From Chromatium okenii (GTDB lineage Bacteria > Pseudomonadota > Gammaproteobacteria > Chromatiales > Chromatiaceae): DNA of 64,000 nt. A program made the translations under genes and the position numbers. The notes under the pieces are model-generated. The model ran no database searches and was not told where the DNA came from. It saw only the letters and a list, made by a program, of their open reading frames with translations. Below, piece after piece: positions 21,652 through 31,091 of this stretch. The stretch covers positions 81,001-145,000 of the forward strand of contig NZ_PPGH01000035.1 in assembly GCF_002958735.1 (NCBI RefSeq). Reading direction: 5' to 3'. How positions within the stretch are numbered: position 1 is the stretch's first letter; each line of letters starts with the position of its first letter.

Positions 21652-21985
21652 AAATTAACCGGCTTGCTTGCCAATCTCAACCAAATTGCTCCGATTTTGC
21701 ACAGTGATTCGTTATCGCGTCGCGCTTGCTGCGAACAAATGGCAAATGATGCGGATAAAAAAACCAGCATTAATTGTATTTGAGAGCACGATTTTTATTC
21801 AGCATGTGCAGCAATATGATGACATCAAAAAAACAACCGTCGGCTGGGTTGATGCAATCAACTAAACTGCAAAATTCATCGCTGTTTTAATGACGGTTTA
21901 ATTCAATCCCAGTGATGCTGGTGTCAGTTGTTGGGTTCCAACAGCGGCAACCCAATTTACGATTATTTGAAAGATATTTTTAGAG
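21652..21985. other. Gene-poor gap between rhlB and the symporter
   Basis: No reading frame here has convincing coding character. A 65-codon frame at 21668-21865 lacks a ribosome binding site and resembles nothing I know. The only structure I see is the repeat element at 21930-21956. Confidence 0.5.
21930..21956. repeat. REP-like hairpin element, copy 1
   Basis: TTGGGTT and AACCCAA flank an 11-base centre and are followed by TTTACG. It closely matches the element at 61430-61455 (same GGGTT...CGGCAACCCAA core with TACG downstream). The related GTAGGTTGGGTT-type palindrome is a common dispersed repeat in several bacterial groups. Confidence 0.55.
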
Positions 21986-23173
21986 ATGACAGCCATGTTT
22001 TTTCGTCGATTTTATTCTGTTCCAATCGGTCTGTTGGTCGGAATCATCCTTGCTTTATTATTTCCCGCTGGAGCGCCAGCGGTTGCTTGGCTGGGACAAA
22101 TTTTTATTGCCTTGCTCAAATTACTCATTCTGCCACTGATTTTAGTATCCATTTACGCTGCACTCGCCGGCGGAAATGAATTGCGCCGAGTTGGTGGACG
22201 CACTTTTGGCTATTACGCTGCAACCTCCGCAGTCGCAGCAATAATTGGCACACTGCTCGGTTTATTTTTTTCGCATAATTTACCGGTCGGTTTACTGCAT
22301 TTGGAACAAGTTACAACTACCGAAGTGGCGTTTAGTTTAGATCGACTGATTGATTATTTTATTCCCAGCAATTTATTCGCTTCACTCGCTGCCGGAAATG
22401 TATTGCACATCGTGCTCATTGCCGTCATTGCTGCGCTCGCGTCGCGCCAACTTGCCGCTAATCACCGCGCAACCTTAATTGGCGGAGCGCAGGCACTTGA
22501 TGCGCTGTTCATGCAAACACTGAATGGAGTGCTCGCCATCGCGCCAATTGGAATCGCGGCGCTGGTTTATGACAGCCTTGCCACGATGGATTGGACGGGC
22601 GTATTTCAATTGCAAGCCTTTGTATGGGCGGTCAGTTTGGGTGTGATCCTTCATGCGTTATTCGTGATGCCACTACTTTATTGGCTGCGCACACATCGCT
22701 CGCCGTGGCAATTGCTTATTGCCTGCCGCGAACCGTTATTCACTGCGTTATCCACTGCATCGAGTTCAGCAACTTATCCGGTTTCAAAACGCGCATTGGA
22801 AAATTTCGGTGTTAGCGAACAAGTCACCAGTTTGACGTTACCGCTGGGCGCGACGCTTAACATGCACGGTTCAGCAATTTATCAATCCATCTTACTTATT
22901 TTTATGGCGCAATTGGCGGGAATTGAACTCAGTCCGCTGCAATCGCTATTGATCGTATTATTAACCATGGCGTCTTCCGCAGGTACTGCCGGTATTCCCA
23001 GCGGCGGCATTGCAATGATGGCATTCATGCTGACGCTGCTTGGTTTACCGCCAACTTATTTGGCACTATATTTAATTGTTGACCGCTTTTTCGATTATCC
23101 AATTACCGCTGTCAATGTCTGGGGCGATTTGGTAGTTGCAGCGATTGTGGATCGAGAATTGAATCACGCCTGA
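21986..23173 (+). CDS. Dicarboxylate/amino acid:cation symporter (DAACS family)
   Basis: 395-residue polytopic inner membrane protein with about eight hydrophobic segments. Family signatures are the TASSSATYPVS-type serine-rich hairpin (near residue 255), LPLGATLNMHGSAIYQS, and the second hairpin SSAGTAGIPSGGIAMM near residue 330, which form the substrate and sodium or proton sites. It imports C4-dicarboxylates or acidic/neutral amino acids; the exact substrate is not clear. It appears monocistronic. Confidence 0.9.
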   Translation: MTAMFFRRFYSVPIGLLVGIILALLFPAGAPAVAWLGQIFIALLKLLILPLILVSIYAALAGGNELRRVGGRTFGYYAATSAVAAIIGTLLGLFFSHNLPVGLLHLEQVTTTEVAFSLDRLIDYFIPSNLFASLAAGNVLHIVLIAVIAALASRQLAANHRATLIGGAQALDALFMQTLNGVLAIAPIGIAALVYDSLATMDWTGVFQLQAFVWAVSLGVILHALFVMPLLYWLRTHRSPWQLLIACREPLFTALSTASSSATYPVSKRALENFGVSEQVTSLTLPLGATLNMHGSAIYQSILLIFMAQLAGIELSPLQSLLIVLLTMASSAGTAGIPSGGIAMMAFMLTLLGLPPTYLALYLIVDRFFDYPITAVNVWGDLVVAAIVDRELNHA

Positions 23174-23218
23174 TACACTTTCACGAACAGCATTCTGAAT
23201 GAAATCACGGTGACAACC

Positions 23219-24989
23219 ATGCCATCACGCTTTTTTCAATACGGCATCTTCGCGCTGGCACTTTGGGTGATTGGTGCGCCAGCAGTTTTCGCTGCGCCGG
23301 ATTGCCAGCAAAGTCCGCAAACGCACATTTGGACTTTTCCGCAACAGCCGCAGCCCGGCGCTCCGCTGGAAGTGCTGGCGGTCGCAACGGACACTGCCAT
23401 TGATCAACTCACGATGATCGATCCCGGTGGCGAGCAAATGCCGCTGCGCAGCATTGCCAGCGCCGGTCCGCCGTGGTCGCGTCATGCCACGCTGTTTCGA
23501 CCCAGCGCCGGAATTTATCGGCTTGAAGCGTTGCGGGGCGGTCAAATCGTTGCCTGTACCGAAGTTGATGTTGGCGGTGCGGCAGCGCAGCAGAGCAGTG
23601 GCGAATGGGATTTAGCGACCGAGGCGCTGTATTCCGTGTGGATTGAAAAGCTCTTTGATGCGCCGCCAGAAGAAGCTCTGAGTTTTAATTCGCTCGCGCC
23701 GTCATTGCGCGATCCAGAACGCAATTTACTTTTTAACGCGCTGGGTGCGGATGAAGAGCGCCGCTTGCCTGCAACGCCGGATTGCGCGGATTTACCGTAT
23801 TTTTTGCGCAGTTATTTCGCGTGGAAAATGGGTTTGCCCGTTGGGTATCGCGCCTGCAATCGCGGCAGTCGCAATCGTCCGCCGAGCTGTGAAGTGCAAA
23901 CCATTGATCGCCGTTTCGTCGGTGACGCTGCGCCGTTGAGCAGTTTCCGCGAACTAAGTCGGCGCATCATGACACGGTACATTCCGGCAGTGGGCGCACC
24001 AGTTTGACCGATGATGCCACTGATTTTTATCCGGTTGCGCTGGAGCGGGCGAGTCTGTGGCCGGGCACGCTATATGCCGATCCCTACGGTCACACGCTGA
24101 TGTTGGTGAAATGGATCGCGCCGAGCGCAGGACGCAGCGGATTGCTGTTGGCAGTGGATGCGCAGCCGGACAATTCCGTCACGCGGAAACGGTTCTGGGA
24201 AGGCACATTTTTATTTGCGCACACGCCGAGCAGCGGACCGGGATTTAAGGCGTTTCGTCCGTTATTGCGCACCGCGTCGGGCGAACTGCGAGCGGCCACC
24301 AATGCAGCGCTCGACGGTGCGAATGGTCGCCCCGCGTTTTCGACCGAACAGAATGAACTCGCGCCAGCCGATTTTTATGCGCGAATGGAGCAACTCATCA
24401 ATCCCAACGGTTTGACGCCGGAGCTGGCATATCAAACCAAACTAGCGGCGCTCATGGAGCAATTAGAAACCCGTTTAACTTCAGTGGATAACGGCGAGGT
24501 GTACATGCGCGATCATCCCAGCGCGGAGGTGGCGATGCCCAGCGGCGCGGCGATTTTCGAGACCATCGGCGCGTGGGAGGATTACGCCACGCCATCGCGG
24601 GATATGCGCTTGCTTATTGCGATGAATGTGGTGGAAGGATTGCCGGAGCAATTCGTCGTTATCCGCAGTTGTATCAATTGCGTGGCACGACACCAGAACG
24701 CGCCGCTGCCGCAGTAGAACAACTGCACAATCAATATCTTGATGAACGATTCATTAGTTATAGCCGCAGCGATGGCAGCCCGTGGCGACTGCCTCTGCGC
24801 GAGCTTTACGTTCGCCGTGCGGGGCTAGAAATTGCTTATAATCCAAATGATTGCATCGAGCGGCGCTGGGGCGCAGATGCAGACAGCGCCGATGTTGCGA
24901 CCTGCACCCGGCGAGCGCCGCCGGAGCAACGGGCAAAAATGGAGGAATATCGTCCGTGGTTTCACAATACGACGCGCCCACCACGATGA
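23219..24989 (+). CDS. Exported protein of unknown function, possible papain-like/NlpC-type fold, frameshifted
   Basis: I do not recognise a named family. A clear signal peptide (FALALWVIGAPAVFA, cleaved before APDCQQ) marks it as exported. After a short beta-rich N-terminal part it has PDCADLPYFLRSYFAWKMGL near residue 185, and then, in another frame, LYADPYGHTLMLVKWI. A Cys at the head of a helix followed by a Gly-His-strand resembles the Cys/His layout of NlpC/P60 or transglutaminase-like peptidases; that is inference. The frame slips near 23,990-24,005 and near 24,650. The last segment ends EEYRPWFHNTTRPPR at 24,989, where the next gene's start overlaps. Confidence 0.6.
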
Positions 24990-25775
24990 TGTCTTTACTT
25001 TACAAGTGGTTACGTTTCGCGGTGCTGGGCGCAGTGTGTTTGGCGCTATTGGCTGCGCCACGCCACCCGAGCGTTCCGGTTCCGACAGCGGTCGTAACAA
25101 AAACGGCAGTTGGGCTGGCGTGCCCATCGGCGCTCCGCCAACGCCAAATAGTCGGGTGAAGCAGGCGATTTTGTCGCGTGCCCATCGAGAATGGGAATTT
25201 TTCGGGCGACAAACGGTGGTGTTAAAGGTGGCGAAGAAAGCATTCCGCACGTTGGCGCGTGGGAAGATGACAGCGACCGCCACAGCGACCGCGTGAATGT
25301 TTATTGGCGAATCGTCAAGGAACCGCAATTAACCGGCATGGATTGCAACAAACCGTGGTCGGCCGCGTTTATCAGTTGGATCATGCAGGCAGCAGGAGTG
25401 CCGACAACCCAGTTTCCACTGGCAGAAGCGCATTCCACCTACATCGCCAGCATCATTGCTAACGCCAGCGAACCGCGCCGTTGGTTTGTGCCGCGTCGCA
25501 TCAGCGATTACAGCCCTAAACCCGGCGATTTAATCTGCGCTTCACGCGGCAAAGCTCGCCCGCGTTTCGTCAACGGCTACATCAGCGCCAGCAGTTTGCA
25601 AGGCATGAGCGGTCACTGCGATTTGGTGGTTGGCGCGAGCGCCCGCAGTTTGGAAGCCATCGGCGGTAATGTGCGTAATTCAGTTTCAAAAACCACGCTG
25701 GAACTTGATCAAAAAGGACGTTTGCAGCCATCAGCCAAGCGCCCGTGGTTTATCGTGCTGGAAAATCGCTTGTGA
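24986..25775 (+). CDS. DUF2272 putative lipoprotein, frameshifted
   Basis: The N-terminus MMSLLYKWLRFAVLGAVCLA runs into LLAGCATPPER once one missing base near 25,047 is allowed for, giving a lipobox and an outer or inner membrane lipoprotein. Another slip near 25,220 leads into the DUF2272 core: MDCNKPWSAAFISWIMQAAG near the middle, then AEAHSTYI, a PKPGDLICASRG strand and SGHCDLVVG. This looks like a Cys/His hydrolase of the CHAP/NlpC general type (Cys or Trp-Ser-Ala helix, Gly-His strand); DUF2272 has no established activity that I know of. The start overlaps the stop of the preceding exported gene (ATGATG), implying coupled expression. Confidence 0.7.
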
Positions 25776-25869
25776 TTGAAGCGATCACCACATTAAATCG
25801 TCTGGAATCTGATAAGCCGCGTAGGATCATCCTCGGTCGCGAGCGCAACAGGTTCGTTGAATACCAGCA

Positions 25870-26328
25870 CTAAACTGGGATCACGTTCACGTACTCGCGC
25901 CACAGCTCTGCCGGAATCACTTCATAAAACGTATCTTGCCGCACGATTGCCAGCCGTCCGGCAACCAATTTGGCTTGTTGTTCTTTGTTGACATAAATGC
26001 GTTTGAGCGTCACGCCATCGGTGAAGTTGTAGACGAGATCGCCGCCGTCGCGCACGACGCGATTGGCATGAATCAATTGACGAATTTCGTTTACCGCCGC
26101 ATGTAACGCCGCTTCTTCCTGACGCTGCCGATTGAGTTCACGGTCGCGCTCCAGCTTCTCAATTCGCGCCCGTTCCGCAGCAGCTCGCGCCTCAGCGGTT
26201 TCGGTCGTTTCCACCGATTTACCGCCACTTTGTTTGCTCTGTTTATGCTGGGTGGAACGCGCTTGTTTGAGCGATTGCGCTTTCACCAATCCTGCTTTAA
26301 GCAGTTGATCTTGCAACGAATTAGCCAC
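25870..26328 (-). CDS. DUF2058 protein (YaiL-like)
   Basis: 152-residue protein beginning MANSLQDQLLKAGLVKAQ, the standard DUF2058 opening. A charged coiled-coil middle (residues 45-90) is followed by a compact C-terminal domain with IRQLIHANRVVRDGGDLVYNF-type sequence ending in YVNVIPV. It is cytoplasmic and a nucleoid- or ribosome-related role is sometimes supposed for the family, but function is unproven. Somewhat shorter than the E. coli protein. Confidence 0.85.
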   Translation of the reverse strand: MANSLQDQLLKAGLVKAQSLKQARSTQHKQSKQSGGKSVETTETAEARAAAERARIEKLERDRELNRQRQEEAALHAAVNEIRQLIHANRVVRDGGDLVYNFTDGVTLKRIYVNKEQQAKLVAGRLAIVRQDTFYEVIPAELWREYVNVIPV

Positions 26329-26374
26329 AACGGCGATGCTCCGAAATGAATTTGGAATTTTCTCAGTCCTTGCA

Positions 26375-27388
26375 TTAAAGGACGTTCGGGTGATTTGTCA
26401 TCCAACCCGCAGCGGCGGGATCGGATTGCCAACGAATGCGGTGGTGGCTGTGGTCGCTGGAGGCGTAAAAAGTGCGGGTGAGCAGTTCGGCAAGGACACC
26501 CGTCGTTAAAAACTGCGCCGCTGCGAGCAGCAGCAAAATCGCAATCAGCAGCAGTGGACGATGACCAATGTCTTCACCCAGTGCGAATTTGACGAGCAGC
26601 AAATGTCCCATCAGCACTGCGCCGATCCCGCCAAAACTGAGGCCGATCATGCCGAAAAAATGCCCCGGTCGTGCACCAAAACGCAGAAAGAAAAATGCTG
26701 CCAGCAAATCAAGCAATACGCGAAATGTCCGTGAAATCCCATATTTAGACACGCCAAATTGCCGGGCTTGATGCGCGACCACGCTCTCACCGATGCGCTG
26801 CGGAGCGGTGACACCCGCCATCCATACCGGAATGAAACGGTGCATTTCGCCAAGCAGCCGCACTTCTTTAATAACGATGGCACGATAGATTTTTAAACTG
26901 CACCCGTAATCATGCAGCGCCAGCCCCGTTACTTTACCAATCAAGGCGTTAGCGAATCGTGACGGGATTTTGCGCAGCAGCAATCCATCTTGGCGCTGCT
27001 GCCGCCAGCCTTGTAGTAAATCAAGGTCTCGCGCCAGCAATTCGTCAACCAAACGCGGAATCTCCGCCGGATCGTTTTGCAAATCGCCGTCAAGGGTCGC
27101 AATCAATTCGCCCCGCGCTGCATCAAATCCGGCTTGCATTGCTGCGGTTTGCCCAAAATTGCGACGCAAGCGAATGACGCGCATGTGCTCACCAACGCGA
27201 GCGATTTGTGCGCAGAGCTGCTCGCCAGTTCCATCGCGGCTGCCGTCATCGACACAAATCAATTCCCACGCGCCGGAATAGTGCGCCAAACCTTCTTGCA
27301 CTCGCGTGACCAATGGTTCCACATTGTCGATTTCTTGATACAACGGAATGACTACCGATAATGATGGTGACGTGGTAAAGCGCGACAT
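26375..27388 (-). CDS. Family 2 polyprenol-phosphate glycosyltransferase
   Basis: About 337 residues (ATG 27388; another at 27397). The GT2 catalytic domain starts LSVVIPLYQEIDNVEPLV and has VDDGSRDGTG, the metal-binding TLDGDLQNDP and a QGWRQQRQDG-type acceptor motif. Two or more C-terminal membrane helices follow (residues about 235-320). This architecture matches GtrB/ArnC/DPM-like enzymes that load a sugar onto undecaprenyl phosphate at the inner membrane. The sugar is unknown. It stands alone, without obvious LPS or modification partners nearby. Confidence 0.88.
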   Translation of the reverse strand: MSRFTTSPSLSVVIPLYQEIDNVEPLVTRVQEGLAHYSGAWELICVDDGSRDGTGEQLCAQIARVGEHMRVIRLRRNFGQTAAMQAGFDAARGELIATLDGDLQNDPAEIPRLVDELLARDLDLLQGWRQQRQDGLLLRKIPSRFANALIGKVTGLALHDYGCSLKIYRAIVIKEVRLLGEMHRFIPVWMAGVTAPQRIGESVVAHQARQFGVSKYGISRTFRVLLDLLAAFFFLRFGARPGHFFGMIGLSFGGIGAVLMGHLLLVKFALGEDIGHRPLLLIAILLLLAAAQFLTTGVLAELLTRTFYASSDHSHHRIRWQSDPAAAGWMTNHPNVL

Positions 27389-27491
27389 AATGGACAACTA
27401 ATGTAATTAAAAACCGAATTAAATTGCCGAATAATATCCACAAAAACTGCAGTTTTATTCAGCAAAATTGGCAATGGTTGCTGTAATACGT

Positions 27492-27692
27492 TTAGAATGC
27501 AGTGCCGCTGGTTTTACCCAATTTTTTCAAAATCAACGCCAGCGGACAAAAGCCGGTAAACGCGGATTGAAAAAGATTTGCACCGACAAAAGCTGTAAAC
27601 CACAGCCAATTGAGATTGACATAAACTGCCAGCAATATGGAAATCACAATGAAAGCGCCAGCAACTGCGAATACGATGCGTTCGATAGACAT
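27492..27692 (-). CDS. DUF2892 small inner membrane protein
   Basis: 66 residues from the ATG at 27692 ([20 protein letters not shown]). Two membrane helices separated by NLNWLW, then [25 protein letters not shown], the signature of DUF2892/YgaP-type membrane domains. These often accompany rhodanese domains; here it is free-standing. Function unknown. Confidence 0.85.
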   Translation of the reverse strand: MSIERIVFAVAGAFIVISILLAVYVNLNWLWFTAFVGANLFQSAFTGFCPLALILKKLGKTSGTAF

Positions 27693-27863
27693 GCAATGCT
27701 CCAAAATGTGTGGTGATACAGATGAAATAGCGCAGCGATCTTAACCATTCCCAAGTGTTTCATTCAACCGTGTTGGTCGTTGCGCCGCTTGTGGTTTGCA
27801 ACGGTGTTTTGGGTTTAGTATTCAACTCATCTGAGTGCGCGACCATGCCGTCTTGAGGTGTTC

Positions 27864-28346
27864 ATGCCATCGTTTGATGTTGTTTCTGAAATAGATTTGC
27901 AGGAAGTGCGCAATGCGGTCGATCAGGCCAAGCGCGAAATTGGAACGCGGTTTGATTTTAAGGGCGTCGATGCCGATTTTACTCTGAGCGATAACGCCAT
28001 TTTGATGACCGGCGAGCAGGAATTTCATTTGCAACAGATGATGGACATTCTGCGTCAGAAGCTGGTGAAGCGGAAAGTTGATCTGGCGTGTTTGGAACCG
28101 GCAGCGCCGATCACAACGTTAAATGCAGCGCGTCAGGAAATTACGTTGAAGCAGGGCGTGGATACGGAAACCGCCAAGCGGATGGTGAAGGCGATTAAAG
28201 CGAGCAAGCTCAAGGTTCAAGCGCAAATTCAAGGTGATCAAGTGCGGATCACCGGTAAAAAGCGCGACGATTTGCAGGAAGCGATTGCGCATCTGCGTGA
28301 AACCGACTGGGGTTTGCCGTTGCAGTTTACTAATTTTCGTGACTAA
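27864..28346 (+). CDS. yajQ: YajQ family nucleotide-binding protein
   Basis: 160 residues from ATG 27864 (MPSFDVVSEIDLQEVRNAVDQ), full length. Two ferredoxin-like repeats, with GTRFDFKGVDADFTL and VQAQIQGDQVRITGKKRDDLQ, characterise the DUF520/YajQ family, some members of which bind c-di-GMP. Given the many c-di-GMP-related genes in this window (PilZ, HD-GYP), a link is possible but not shown. It is followed 22 bp later by the dsbC-type gene. Confidence 0.95.
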   Translation: MPSFDVVSEIDLQEVRNAVDQAKREIGTRFDFKGVDADFTLSDNAILMTGEQEFHLQQMMDILRQKLVKRKVDLACLEPAAPITTLNAARQEITLKQGVDTETAKRMVKAIKASKLKVQAQIQGDQVRITGKKRDDLQEAIAHLRETDWGLPLQFTNFRD

Positions 28347-28368
28347 TCAAACCAATAGAGAATTCATT

Positions 28369-29112
28369 ATGCCTTTTTTGTTACCGATTGCCCGCATCGT
28401 TGCACCTTTCATTTTGGCTGCCAGCACCTGTGCGGCGTTAGCGGCTTCACCCGAACAAACTGTCCGCGAGGCGCTCGAAAAGGTTGCGCCCGGCGTCAAA
28501 ATTGGTGCGATTGCGCCTGCACCGGTGGCTGGATTGTATGAGGTGATGATCGGTACTGAGTTGATGTACGTCACTGAAGATGGTCGTTATTTTATTAACG
28601 GACACATTGTTGATTTGAAAACCCGTGAGGATTTGACGGAGCCGCGTTTGGCGCAGGTGCGTAAAGAACGCATCGAGCGTCTCGGCGAGGACAAAATGGT
28701 AGTTTTTGGACCGGCAGACGCCAAACACACTGTGACCGTGTTTACTGATATTGAATGCGGGTATTGCCGCAAATTGCACAGTCAAATCAATGACTACAAC
28801 AAAGAAGGCATTCGAGTTCGTTACCTGTTCTTCCCGCGTGCTGGCAAAGGCAGCCCAGCCTACGATGAAGCGGTTTCCGTGTGGTGCGCTGGCGATGAAG
28901 CAGCACGGCGAGCTGCGTTGACCGAAGCGAAATCGGGCAAACCAATCCCGAATAAAACCTGCGCCAATCCCATTGATGCGCACATGAAACTTGCTGATGA
29001 GCTGGGCTTACGCGGCACTCCGGCAATTGTGACTGCAACTGGCGACATGATTCCCGGTTATGTTGATCCCAAGCGTCTCGCCGCCGAACTTAACGGCACT
29101 GGCGGACATTAA
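28369..29112 (+). CDS. dsbC: DsbC-type periplasmic disulphide isomerase
   Basis: 247-residue precursor. Signal peptide MPFLLPIARIVAPFILAAST with cleavage near AALAA-SPEQT; an N-terminal dimerisation domain (residues 25-85); and a thioredoxin-fold domain with the active site FTDIECGYCRKLHSQ near residue 135 and the cis-proline loop RGTPAIV. It corrects misformed disulphides in the periplasm. The ATG at 28369 is preferred over an upstream in-frame start that lies within yajQ. The cysteine-rich envelope proteins elsewhere in the window could be clients. Confidence 0.93.
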   Translation: MPFLLPIARIVAPFILAASTCAALAASPEQTVREALEKVAPGVKIGAIAPAPVAGLYEVMIGTELMYVTEDGRYFINGHIVDLKTREDLTEPRLAQVRKERIERLGEDKMVVFGPADAKHTVTVFTDIECGYCRKLHSQINDYNKEGIRVRYLFFPRAGKGSPAYDEAVSVWCAGDEAARRAALTEAKSGKPIPNKTCANPIDAHMKLADELGLRGTPAIVTATGDMIPGYVDPKRLAAELNGTGGH

Positions 29113-29143
29113 ATCGCAGCAACGGCAGCAAGTGGTTAACGTT

Positions 29144-29922
29144 ATGGCGCATGGTCCAATCTCCGCTTTTTCTTTGGTTTATGCGGCACGTACCGACACT
29201 GGGCGAGTGCGGGCACGCAATGAAGACGCGGTCATCATTGATCCCGATTGGGGTTTGGTGGTGGTCGCTGATGGTGTTGGCGGTGCTCACGCCGGCGATG
29301 TCGCCAGCCGGTTAGCGACTGCGACCATTGCCAATTGCATTCACGACCACCCCGTGCCGCGTCACGATTCCGAGCAAACGCGCTTAACGATTGAGAAATG
29401 ATCGAAGAAGCGAATGTTGCGATTTGGCGACACAGCAAGGAAAACGAAAAACAATCGGGCATGGGAACGACGGTCGTTGTCGGTGCGGTGGGTTGGGAAT
29501 GGCTGGTCGTAGCACACGTTGGCGATTCGCGTATTTATCGCCTGCGAGCGGGTTGTCTTGAACAATTATCGCGGGATCATTCCTTTATTCAAGAAGTAAT
29601 TGATCAAGGTTTTTTTGCCAGCCGTGAAGATGCAAAACGCTATGGAATTGGTGAAAACATTTTAACGCGAGCACTGGGCTCTGCTGCCGCAGTAAAAATT
29701 GCTTCTGCGGTCGTCGAATTAATGACTGGTGACGTGTTTTTATTCTGTACCGATGGCTTAACTGGAATGGTTCCAGATGAGTGGATGCAGCAGATTTTAA
29801 TGTCGATAGAAGAGAATTCGGTAGAATCTGCGGCTGATGCGTTATTACGCATCGCCAATGAACGCGGCGGCAATGACAACATTACGCTGGCGCTGCTACA
29901 AGTTGGTCAACGCGTCGTTTAA
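29144..29922 (+). CDS. PP2C-type serine/threonine phosphatase, one frameshift
   Basis: Roughly 258 residues of PP2C fold. Metal-binding motifs are GRVRARNEDAV near residue 25, VVADGVGGAHAGDVAS near 47-60, then after a slip SGMGTTVVVGA, HVGDSRIYRL, LCTDG-like FCTDGLTGM and the closing NERGGNDNITLAL. The frame breaks at about 29,394 in a run of A residues: adding one A restores TIEKMIEEAN. This is the bacterial Stp/PrpC type that reverses Ser/Thr kinase phosphorylation; no partner kinase is in the window. Confidence 0.88.
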
Positions 29923-29942
29923 CGCGCTATTTTTGCCAATTA

Positions 29943-29980
29943 AAAACCCGCTCTTAATTGCGTTGAGAGCGGGTTTTTTA
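29943..29980 (+). terminator. Intrinsic terminator of the PP2C gene
   Basis: A 12-bp stem (29943-29954 with 29966-29977) ends in six T residues, 20 bp after the PP2C stop codon. Confidence 0.9.
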
Positions 29981-30006
29981 TTCTTCGTTTGTAATTAAGA
30001 AAAGTG

Positions 30007-30456
30007 CTAATAAAAGTTGCTGGGATTCTTTTTCATATAAGGTAGAAATCCAGTATCCATTTTCGCAACGTGATCAACAATCCAACTACGGGCAAGCGCG
30101 AGAATGTGCTTATCTAATCCTCCTTCAGCAAGAATTTCTGCACTCAATCCTTGTTCTGAAGCAGCAATTTTTTGAACCTTATCATTGAGTTCTTGAAGAC
30201 GTTCCAGAATCCGCTGATGTTCCATCTTGTGCGCAAGATAGCCGCTATAACCAATTTCTAATTGAATGCCTTCCTCACGCACAAAATGTTCATCGGTATA
30301 AGCCAATAGCTGTTTAAAAAATAGCGGAATGTGCTTAACTTGATCCGGTGAACTCAGCGCCATTTCAATGCAGTTAAAAATGCAGAACAGATATTTATGA
30401 TCTTGATCGATTTGATCGTTACCTGTTGTTAACTGTGGTCGCCATAGAATTGGCAT
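30007..30456 (-). CDS. Bacteriohemerythrin-like protein
   Basis: 149 residues of hemerythrin fold. The di-iron ligands are in order: QIDQDHKYLF, TDEHFVREE, HKMEHQRIL and WIVDHVAKMD. An insert of about 20 residues (KIAASEQGLSAEILAEGG) separates the third and fourth helices. Such proteins bind oxygen or sense it. No signal peptide and no fused domain, so it is a soluble cytoplasmic carrier or sensor. The next gene upstream on the same strand is a PilZ protein. Confidence 0.9.
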   Translation of the reverse strand: MPILWRPQLTTGNDQIDQDHKYLFCIFNCIEMALSSPDQVKHIPLFFKQLLAYTDEHFVREEGIQLEIGYSGYLAHKMEHQRILERLQELNDKVQKIAASEQGLSAEILAEGGLDKHILALARSWIVDHVAKMDTGFLPYMKKNPSNFY

Positions 30457-30503
30457 AATAATTTACTTCGCAATGTCAGTTGAACTGCACCAAAATGATT
30501 ATA

Positions 30504-30568
30504 ACTGTTAATAACTTTTAGTTGTAGCCGTGCGCTAATCTACACGGCTACAACTAATAATTAACAGT
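30504..30568. repeat. Large inverted repeat between hemerythrin and PilZ genes
   Basis: A 15-bp perfect stem (30518-30532 with 30543-30557) sits inside an outer 8-bp arm pair (30504-30511 with 30561-30568), making a 65-bp near-palindrome with a 10-base loop. There is no T tract, so it is not a classical terminator. It may be a dispersed palindrome or a processing site. Confidence 0.7.
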
Positions 30569-30585
30569 ACGGTTAATTTAGGTTT

Positions 30586-30969
30586 TCACCATTTATCAAC
30601 ACCACGAAATTTAACACCTATGCGGCATTGTCCATTAGTAGGATGTGGATCAACCCACATGACTGATGCAGTGCAAGAAAACGGTCCCCAACCCAATTCT
30701 TTACAATCAAAAGCAACCATTACTTCAGAATTGAGAGGATAGGTTTTATCGGCAAGAAGCTGCATTCCACCAACACTTAAATCAAGTGAAATAAAACGTT
30801 CAGGACGTTTTATTTGAGTGTCGGTAAGCGGCTGTAATTCGACCTCACAGCGCACGGGAACGCGGAGGTCATTACGACGATTGAGATGTGCGTGCGGATG
30901 TGCGTGCATGGCAGATACCAAATGAGATTGCGTGCAGTAGCACGGGTTGTTTAATAATAAACTCAGCAT
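30586..30969 (-). CDS. PilZ domain protein
   Basis: PilZ domains bind c-di-GMP through RxxxR and (D/N)xSxxG motifs. Here RRNDLRVPV and LDLSVGGMQLL supply both, and the C-terminus QCRIGVKFRGVD matches the usual final strand. The domain occupies almost the whole protein. ATG 30969 gives 127 residues; ATG 30909 (MHAHPHAHLNRRND) gives 107. Neither has a strong ribosome binding site. It is a plausible effector for the c-di-GMP enzyme at 41.6-42.7 kb. Confidence 0.85.
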   Translation of the reverse strand: MLSLLLNNPCYCTQSHLVSAMHAHPHAHLNRRNDLRVPVRCEVELQPLTDTQIKRPERFISLDLSVGGMQLLADKTYPLNSEVMVAFDCKELGWGPFSCTASVMWVDPHPTNGQCRIGVKFRGVDKW

Positions 30970-31091
30970 TGCTTCTTGACAAACTCAGAAAATCGCGGAA
31001 CGAAATAATCCCACATATATTGCGGTGTTGTTTTTTAATCACACCAGCCGGCGCTCGCCAGATGGCTAAATAAGAAAACAATTAAATTAAT

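Noticed and set aside
21668..21865. 65-codon plus-strand frame downstream of rhlB
   Set aside because: No ribosome binding site and no recognisable composition or motif.
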